A stretch of 50,065 nt of DNA from the NCBI GenBank assembly GCA_024742605.1, contig JANSYC010000027.1, positions 1 through 50,065 of the forward strand, in the 5' to 3' direction. Within the stretch, counting starts at the first letter, position 1, and each line of letters starts with the position of its first letter. Source of the DNA: Alphaproteobacteria bacterium. GTDB lineage: Bacteria > Pseudomonadota > Alphaproteobacteria > Thalassobaculales > Thalassobaculaceae. The notes under the pieces were generated by a model, which saw only the letters and a list, made by a program, of their open reading frames with translations, was not told the origin of the DNA and did no database searches. Positions 45,059 to 50,065 of the stretch are shown piece by piece. The translations under genes and the position numbers were made by a program.

Positions 45059-46909
45059 TCAGCTTGCGGCAAAGGACGGTTCCGGATCGGGACCCCGCGC
45101 GTCCGCCTCTTCTGTACTCTCCTGCTGGCGTCGCCACATGCCTGCATAAATGCCTCCCGCCACCAACAGCTCGGCATGGGTTCCGCGTTCGGAGATTCGT
45201 CCCGCCTCCAGCACCAGGATCTGATCGGCATCCACAATCGTCGAGAGCCGATGGGCAATGGTCAGCGTGGTACGGTTCGTCGACACCTCACGGAGTGAGC
45301 GTTGGATCTGCTTTTCGGTGGTGCTGTCCAGCGCCGAGGTGGCCTCGTCGAACAGGAAGATCCGAGGGTTCTTGAGAATCGTGCGGGCGATCGCCACCCG
45401 CTGCTTTTCGCCACCGGACAGCTTCAGCCCCCGCTCCCCCACATTGGTCTGATATCCCTCGGGCAGGCTCATGATGAAATCGTGGATACGGGCGTGCCGG
45501 GCGGCTCCCTCGACCTCGGACGGGCTGGCGGCGGGACGCCCGTAGGCGATGTTGTAAAAGATGGTGTCGTTGAACAGGACCGTGTCCTGGGGAACGATCC
45601 CGATCGCGGCGCGCACGCTTTTCTGGGTCAGGTCACGGATGTCGTGCCCGTCGATCCGCACAGCACCCTCGGTCGCATCATAAAACCGGAACAGCAGACG
45701 CGAGAGCGTGGACTTGCCCGCGCCGCTGGGTCCCACCACGGCAACGGTCTTCCCGGGCTCGACCGTAAAGGACAGCCCCTTCAGGATCTCGCGATCGGGA
45801 TTGTAGGAGAACTTCACCTCCTCGAAGGTGATCCGCCCCGGCCCCTCGGGCAGGTCTATGGCGTCCGGCCGGTCGGCAATCTCCGCCCCCACATCCAGCA
45901 ACCGGAACATCACCTCCATGTCGGCAAGCGACTGCTTGATCTCCCGATAGACGAAACCGAGGAAGTTCAGCGGCAGGAACAACTGAATCAGGTACGTGTT
46001 CACGAGCACGAAATCGCCGACCGACATGGCGCCGGATTTCACGCCGTAGCCCGCCATCAGCATGACCAGGGTCAGACCCACCGCGATGATCGTACCCTGG
46101 CCGATGTTGAGCAGCGAAAGGGACGTGCGGGACGCCACCGCTGCGGTTTCGTATCGCTCGAGCGACCCGTCATACCGTTTGGCCTCGTGATCCTCGTTGC
46201 CGAAATACTTGACGGTTTCGTAGTTCAGAAGGCTGTCGATGGCGCGGGTATTGGCGCGCTGGTCCTGCTCGTTCATCGTCCGGCGGAACTTCAGACGCCA
46301 CTCGGTGACCGTCAGCGTGAAAGCGATGTAACCCGCGATCGAAACGAACGTGACCAGCGCGTACCAGATGTCGAACAGGTACCAGAGAATCCCGCAGACC
46401 ATCAGAATCTCGAGCAGGGTCGGTAGGATGTTGAACAGCATGAAGGACAGAAGGAACTCGATACCCTTTACCCCGCGCTCGATCGATCGGCTGAGTCCGC
46501 CTGTTTGCCGGTCCAGATGGAAGCGCATGGACAGCGCGTGGAGATGTCGGAAGGTCTTGAGCGCCACCTTGCGGATCGCCCGTTGGCCGACCTTGGCGAA
46601 AAAGAACTCCCGTAGCTCGGCAAATACCTGCTGGAAGGTCCGCACCACGCCGTAGCCGATGATGATGCCGACAAGGGCCGTGATTGCGAACCCGGTGCCC
46701 TCGCCGATCAGGTCGACCGCTTCCTTGTAGAGAATCGGGGTGTAGACTGTCGCGACCTTGGCCAAAGCCAAGCAGCTCAAAGCCACCACCACCCGGATCC
46801 GCATCCCGGTCTCGCCGACGGGCCAGAGATAGGGCAGCAATGAACGGATTGTATTCACGTCACCACGCGTGTCGGGGCGAGGTGTGGCATCGGACTGGCG
46901 GGGTGGCAT
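45059..46909 (-). CDS. Atm1/HMT1-type ABC exporter (fused membrane and ATPase domains)
   Basis: A 616-residue half-transporter. The membrane domain (about 35-330) carries VFAELREFFFAKVGQRAIRKVALKTFRHLHALSMRFHLDRQTG in consecutive short blocks, a strong mark of the Atm1/heavy-metal exporter family. The ATPase domain has Walker A GPSGAGKST, Q-loop IVPQDT, signature LSGGEKQRVAIARTIL and Walker B IFLFDEATSALD. Atm1-type proteins export glutathione-linked sulfur or metal conjugates. The start at 46909 follows CGGAGAC and avoids an unrelated N-terminal extension open to 46981. The glutathione transferase gene next door (47019, divergent) fits a glutathione-conjugate theme. Confidence 0.9.
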   Translation of the reverse strand: MPPRQSDATPRPDTRGDVNTIRSLLPYLWPVGETGMRIRVVVALSCLALAKVATVYTPILYKEAVDLIGEGTGFAITALVGIIIGYGVVRTFQQVFAELREFFFAKVGQRAIRKVALKTFRHLHALSMRFHLDRQTGGLSRSIERGVKGIEFLLSFMLFNILPTLLEILMVCGILWYLFDIWYALVTFVSIAGYIAFTLTVTEWRLKFRRTMNEQDQRANTRAIDSLLNYETVKYFGNEDHEAKRYDGSLERYETAAVASRTSLSLLNIGQGTIIAVGLTLVMLMAGYGVKSGAMSVGDFVLVNTYLIQLFLPLNFLGFVYREIKQSLADMEVMFRLLDVGAEIADRPDAIDLPEGPGRITFEEVKFSYNPDREILKGLSFTVEPGKTVAVVGPSGAGKSTLSRLLFRFYDATEGAVRIDGHDIRDLTQKSVRAAIGIVPQDTVLFNDTIFYNIAYGRPAASPSEVEGAARHARIHDFIMSLPEGYQTNVGERGLKLSGGEKQRVAIARTILKNPRIFLFDEATSALDSTTEKQIQRSLREVSTNRTTLTIAHRLSTIVDADQILVLEAGRISERGTHAELLVAGGIYAGMWRRQQESTEEADARGPDPEPSFAAS

Positions 46910-47018
46910 AACGTCTCCGAGCGGATTTGATAATCCCAAGATCAGACTAGGGATATAGTACCTAACGGTGCTTGCCGCCATAACATGCGGTCACCGGACG
47001 CGCGCGAAAGGATATCGG

Positions 47019-47666
47019 ATGCATGAGCTGTTTTGGAGCCCGAGAAGCGGCTCGCTCGCCCCGATGGCGATCCTGGAGGCGCTCAAGGAGACGACCGGTG
47101 AAGGCTATCAGGCGACCAAAGTCGACACGAAGGCGGGCGAACACGGGACCCCGGACTATCTGGCCAACATCCATCCGTTGGGCACGGTACCAGCGCTGAA
47201 GACCGAAAATGGGCGGACCCTGATGGAATCCGCCGCCATCGCCCTGTATGTCGCCGATCTCGTCCCCGACAACGCCCTGTCTCCGGATAAGACCGGTGGG
47301 CAACGCGGCGCCTATCTGGACTGGATCATCTTCGGTTCCACCTCGATCTACACAGTCTACATGCGGATGTATCAAACAGCGCAGCACACGCCGGAGGGCA
47401 TAGAGCAGAACCGGATTGCCGAACTTGCCGGGATCATGATCCGGGACCGATGGGCGGTCGTCGAGCAGGCCCTGGCGGCGCACGGCCGGCCTTGGTTGGT
47501 GCGCAACGACGTCACCGCCGCCGATCTGTATCTCGCGATGCTGGCGCTCTGGTACCCTGACGAGGTGGAATTCCGACGGTCCTGGCCACGGGTGAACGCC
47601 ATGAAGGCGGCCGCCTTAGAGGTCCCCTGCATGGCGCGCGCGCAGGCGATCCATCTGGCCGGGTGA
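47019..47666 (+). CDS. glutathione S-transferase family protein
   Basis: A 215-residue protein with an N-terminal thioredoxin-like domain (about 1-80) including HELFWSPRSGSLAPMAILEAL, the cis-proline block GTVPALKTENG and ESAAIALYVAD, which holds the glutathione gamma-glutamyl contact. A helical C-terminal domain follows. Ser7, Ser10 and Ser12 lie near the position of the activating residue. The ATG at 47019 follows AAAGGATATCGG. It is divergent from the Atm1-type exporter, about 110 bases apart, so shared regulation is plausible. Substrate unknown. Confidence 0.87.
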   Translation: MHELFWSPRSGSLAPMAILEALKETTGEGYQATKVDTKAGEHGTPDYLANIHPLGTVPALKTENGRTLMESAAIALYVADLVPDNALSPDKTGGQRGAYLDWIIFGSTSIYTVYMRMYQTAQHTPEGIEQNRIAELAGIMIRDRWAVVEQALAAHGRPWLVRNDVTAADLYLAMLALWYPDEVEFRRSWPRVNAMKAAALEVPCMARAQAIHLAG

Positions 47667-47729
47667 CGGGGCATCATTTGATCTGTTTAATGGGGGACCT
47701 TACCAAGGCTACTGAGAGGACCTCCCGTC

Positions 47730-48308
47730 ATGAGCACCGTCGATCCGAACCGCCTGATCATGACCGGTGAGAATCCGTTCATTCGCCTTGCCCAGACAGA
47801 TGGCGGCCCGAACACCACCGATGCCAGTTTCTGGCGGGTGATCACCTGCCCCGATGGACCAGGTCACGTGCTGTATCTGAAAAGCGAGCTGACCGACAAT
47901 TCCTGGCGGATCTACTCGGACAACATCGCCATGACCCGCTGGTTGCAGAAAACTGTGCAGGGCATGCTGAACGCGGACCTGAAGGACACGACGATCCCGG
48001 TGATCGACGCGGAATTCTCAAAGGAAGGGGACCCGCGCTATTTCTGGACCGAGCGGGTGATCTCCCAGTCGGATGAGATCGACCTGACATGGTACGACTG
48101 CGGTGCGCCGCTTCTGGTCCACACCCAGCCCAACCAAGCCCCGGATCGACCCTACGGCGTCTGCACGGTGCTGATCCCGGCCCATGGGACCCGGCTCACC
48201 GTCAACGGTGTCCAGGCCTCCGGCAGCGCCTACCCCCGGGAGCGCGAGGGCAAGCCGTTCAGCACCTGCGCCCTCGCATTCTCGGAAAGCTGGACCGAGC
48301 AGCCCTGA
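47730..48308 (+). CDS. uncharacterised protein
   Basis: A 192-residue, apparently cytosolic protein I cannot assign. It is rich in beta-strand-forming stretches (FWRVITCPDGPGHVLYLK, GVCTVLIPAHGTRLTVNG) and has FWTERVISQSDEIDLTWYDCG in the middle, with only two hydrophobic stretches too short for membrane helices. The end (CALAFSESWTEQ) looks like a complete fold. GAGAGGACC lies before the ATG at 47730. It follows the glutathione transferase by 63 bases on the same strand. Confidence 0.65.
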   Translation: MSTVDPNRLIMTGENPFIRLAQTDGGPNTTDASFWRVITCPDGPGHVLYLKSELTDNSWRIYSDNIAMTRWLQKTVQGMLNADLKDTTIPVIDAEFSKEGDPRYFWTERVISQSDEIDLTWYDCGAPLLVHTQPNQAPDRPYGVCTVLIPAHGTRLTVNGVQASGSAYPREREGKPFSTCALAFSESWTEQP

Positions 48309-48313
48309 TGCCG

Positions 48314-48553
48314 TCAGCCGTGTGAGGGTTTGCGGAAAACCGTGCGAACCCCACCGATCGTGGTCTTCACATGGCTTGGCAGATGGCCCAGGAAGGAAAA
48401 GACCGAGCCGAAAACCCGGGCGATCTCCTGTGACCGGATTCGGTCGCCCCGGCGCATGTAGAAGTCGATCTGGTCTTGGGTGATGTCCGGCACTCGGCCC
48501 GTGATCGGCCGGGCTGCGAATACATCGATTTCAGTCGTTTTGACGGTAGGCAT
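48314..48553 (-). CDS. small uncharacterised protein
   Basis: A 79-residue protein with the segment DQIDFYMRRGDRIRSQEIARVF (split here), resembling the short arginine-rich helix of small RSP_7527-like alphaproteobacterial proteins. The rest is unassigned. GCGGAG lies about ten bases before the ATG. It converges with the gene at 47730, leaving five bases. Its upstream region carries a pair of inverted 16-base boxes that look like an operator. Confidence 0.6.
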   Translation of the reverse strand: MPTVKTTEIDVFAARPITGRVPDITQDQIDFYMRRGDRIRSQEIARVFGSVFSFLGHLPSHVKTTIGGVRTVFRKPSHG

Positions 48554-48643
48554 GGGGAAAATCTCCGCTTGTTGCGAGTTTTTCCCTCCCTAAGGCAAGA
48601 CTATTTTTGGTATCCATCCCGGCTTTGTGCCGGTGACAAGGCA

Positions 48644-48717
48644 TGCTGCAACGCACAATCCACTCTCTGTATCGCTCCAAATAGGACAGCAATCAAGACC
48701 TATTGTGCGTCGCAACA
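48644..48717. promoter_or_regulatory. pair of inverted 16-base operator-like boxes
   Basis: Box A (48644-48659, TGCTGCAACGCACAAT) and box B (48702-48717, ATTGTGCGTCGCAACA) are inverted copies matching at 14 of 16 positions, centres 58 bases apart. Each contains a TGCG/CGCA half-dyad. The motif is similar to the TGC-rich sites bound by PhaR, the polyhydroxyalkanoate regulator of alphaproteobacteria, as I recall them. They lie upstream of the small gene at 48314-48553 and just after the threonine aldolase stop. Alternatively the arms could pair in RNA as a long-loop hairpin. Confidence 0.5.
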
Positions 48718-48726
48718 AAAATAATC

Positions 48727-49791
48727 TCAGCGGCCGTAGAATTCGGTCACAGACTCGACCACCCGATCAACGTCCTCGGTGGTCACATCCAGATGGGTCA
48801 CCATCCGGATCTCCGGGCGAGAACGACCGATGACGATGCCGCGTTCGGCCAGAAAGACCCGCAAGGGATCCGCTCTGTCCGACTCCACGCCGACGAAGAC
48901 CATATTGGTCTGCACCGCATCCAGGTCGACCGTGAGGCCCTCGATCCCGGCAAGGCCTTCCGCCAGACGCCGGGCGTTGGAATGGTCCTCGGCCATCCGC
49001 TCCACATGAGTCTCGAGGGCGTGCAGACCCGCCGCAGCGATCACGCCCGCCTGCCGCATACCGCCGCCCAGCATCTTCCTGAGGCGCCGGGCGGTCCTGA
49101 TATGCTCGGCGGGGCCGCTCAAAACCGAGCCGACCGGCGCGCCCAGGCCCTTCGAAAGACAGATCGAGACGGTGTCGATCTTGGCGACCAGATCCTTCGG
49201 CGAGCGGCCCTGCTTGACCGCGGCGTTCATCAGCCGGGCGCCGTCCAGGTGGACCGCCAGCCCGTTGGCATGAGCCGTGTCCGCCAGCGCCTCGATCCGG
49301 CTCTGATCCTGAACCCGGCCATTCACGGTATTCTCCAGGCACAGCAGCTTGGTGATCGGCTTGTGGGCATCGTCGGGCTTGATTCCGGCAACCACCTGTT
49401 CGGGGTCAAGGCCATGGCTCGGATCGGTCCGCAGCGGATAGGCCGCAACCCCACCCAGAACCGAGGTGCCGAGCGCCTCGTACTGGTAGACATGATAGAC
49501 GTCACCGATCAGGTATTCGTCGCCCCGCTGGCAATGCGCCAGGACGCCCAGGAGGTTCGATTGGGTGCCGGAGGTGACGTAGACCGCCGCCTCCTTGCCC
49601 AGCATCGCCGCGACCTTTGTCTCGAGCGCCGTGATTGTCGGATCCTCGCCGTAGACATCGTCGCCGACCTCGGCGCGCGCCATCACCTCCCGCATCGCCG
49701 CGGTCGGCTGGGTCACGGTGTCGGAGCGCAGATCGATCGTGCGGTTGGTGCTCGCCGATCCGGGCGCGGCGCGGGTCATTCCGTCATACAT
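48727..49791 (-). CDS. ltaE: low-specificity L-threonine aldolase
   Basis: A 354-residue PLP enzyme cleaving L-threonine/allo-threonine to glycine and acetaldehyde. Conserved segments are DLRSDTVTQPT, GDDVYGEDPT, HLDGARLMNA (181-190) and the PLP-lysine motif ICLSKGLGAPVGS with Lys214. The start at 49791 is the first ATG of the frame. An in-frame ATG twelve bases on (MTRAAPG) is also possible. It stands beside the composition change at the right edge. Confidence 0.92.
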   Translation of the reverse strand: MYDGMTRAAPGSASTNRTIDLRSDTVTQPTAAMREVMARAEVGDDVYGEDPTITALETKVAAMLGKEAAVYVTSGTQSNLLGVLAHCQRGDEYLIGDVYHVYQYEALGTSVLGGVAAYPLRTDPSHGLDPEQVVAGIKPDDAHKPITKLLCLENTVNGRVQDQSRIEALADTAHANGLAVHLDGARLMNAAVKQGRSPKDLVAKIDTVSICLSKGLGAPVGSVLSGPAEHIRTARRLRKMLGGGMRQAGVIAAAGLHALETHVERMAEDHSNARRLAEGLAGIEGLTVDLDAVQTNMVFVGVESDRADPLRVFLAERGIVIGRSRPEIRMVTHLDVTTEDVDRVVESVTEFYGR

Positions 49792-49890
49792 GTTAAGGTC
49801 CTCATGAGGCGCGTGTTCTCAGGTTCCAGTCATACTCCGCAGCCGCGCGGCTGTGTAGGCCCGAAGTAGACCGGGACCGACACGACAGTG

Positions 49891-49929
49891 CACAAAACAA
49901 AAACGGCGCGCCCAGATGGAACGCGCCGT
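49891..49929 (-). terminator. intrinsic terminator of the right-edge gene
   Basis: Read on the minus strand, ACGGCGCG (49929-49922) and CGCGCCGT (49910-49903) form a perfect eight-pair stem around an eleven-base loop. It is followed by TTTTTGTTTT, a classic factor-independent terminator. It lies nine bases after the TAA of the partial gene at 49938 and points away from it. Confidence 0.85.
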
Positions 49930-49937
49930 CAAAACCC

Positions 49938-50063
49938 TTACGGGGTAAACTTTCTTCCAAACAGGTCCTCGTTTTCTCCTTCTTCATTGGTAGTCTTTCC
50001 TTTTACAAACTTGGAAATCTTCCAGAATACGACTTTAGAACCTTTTTCTTCCTTCTTGACATT
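49938..50063 (-). CDS. partial ArdC-like protein, 3' end only
   Basis: The last 41 codons of a leftward gene whose start is beyond the window. The peptide contains KKEEKGSKVVFWKISKF, which matches the KGxKGxxVVFWK motif of the N-terminal ssDNA-binding domain of ArdC-type antirestriction/primase-like proteins carried by plasmids and integrative elements. In intact ArdC proteins this motif is followed by PxLRYYxVFN and a C-terminal metallopeptidase domain. Here TAA follows shortly after GRKFTP, so the protein would be truncated. Codons are AT-rich (AAA, GAA, TTT), unlike every other gene in the window. It may be a truncated remnant; the family call rests on one short motif. Confidence 0.4.
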   Translation of the reverse strand, partial: NVKKEEKGSKVVFWKISKFVKGKTTNEEGENEDLFGRKFTP

Positions 50064-50065
50064 TC

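Overview
The window is GC-rich chromosomal DNA of an alphaproteobacterium, most likely a marine or soil Rhodospirillales-type organism. The gene content supports this: ApaG, FolE, TrkH, several Liv- and Dpp-type ABC transporters, a DUF1638/corrinoid/virulence-factor trio, AsmA and an Atm1-type ABC exporter. Placement rests on gene content and codon use only, since there is no rRNA. No CRISPR array, prophage or complete insertion sequence is visible.

Layout. 1-4.6 kb: a YnjBCD-type ABC importer whose permease and binding-protein genes read left, while its ATPase gene reads right behind a small RTX calcium-binding gene; a tRNA-Gly(CCC) lies between. 4.7-9.9 kb: housekeeping genes on the + strand (OmpA-type lipoprotein, ApaG, FolE, TrkH, ArgE). 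10.0-15.9 kb, minus strand: aspartate aminotransferase and a four-gene Liv-type ABC importer with LivM and LivG fused. This importer is preceded by a clear TPP riboswitch, so it probably carries thiamine or a thiamine precursor rather than amino acids. 16-27.2 kb, plus strand: an uncharacterised Rossmann-like protein, a GNAT/peptidase-C39 fusion with an RLAN/ATP-grasp ligase (a predicted peptide-conjugation pair), and a Dpp-type ABC operon. That operon carries a tandem duplication containing two FkbM methyltransferase genes and a chimeric permease/binding-protein ORF.

27.2-35 kb, minus strand: M20 amidohydrolase, metal-dependent amidohydrolase, and a second Dpp-type operon (binding protein, two permeases) ending in a ribokinase. 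Neither Dpp-type operon carries its ATPases. A 43-residue lipoprotein gene lies between. 35-39.7 kb: a corrinoid protein, DUF1638 and virulence-factor-family trio beside a complete AmmeMemoRadiSam set (radical SAM enzyme; fused Memo-like/AMMECR1 protein). 39.7-49.8 kb: PAS protein, a large AsmA protein, RutE-like nitroreductase, Atm1-type ABC exporter, glutathione transferase, two uncharacterised proteins and threonine aldolase. At the right edge the base composition turns AT-rich, and the 3' end of an ArdC-like gene appears with its own terminator, suggesting the border of a mobile region.

The observations most worth following are the TPP riboswitch on a Liv-type importer, the microhomology-mediated duplication that built a chimeric ORF, and the GNAT-C39/RLAN-ATP-grasp and AmmeMemoRadiSam loci, whose biochemical roles I regard as unsettled.
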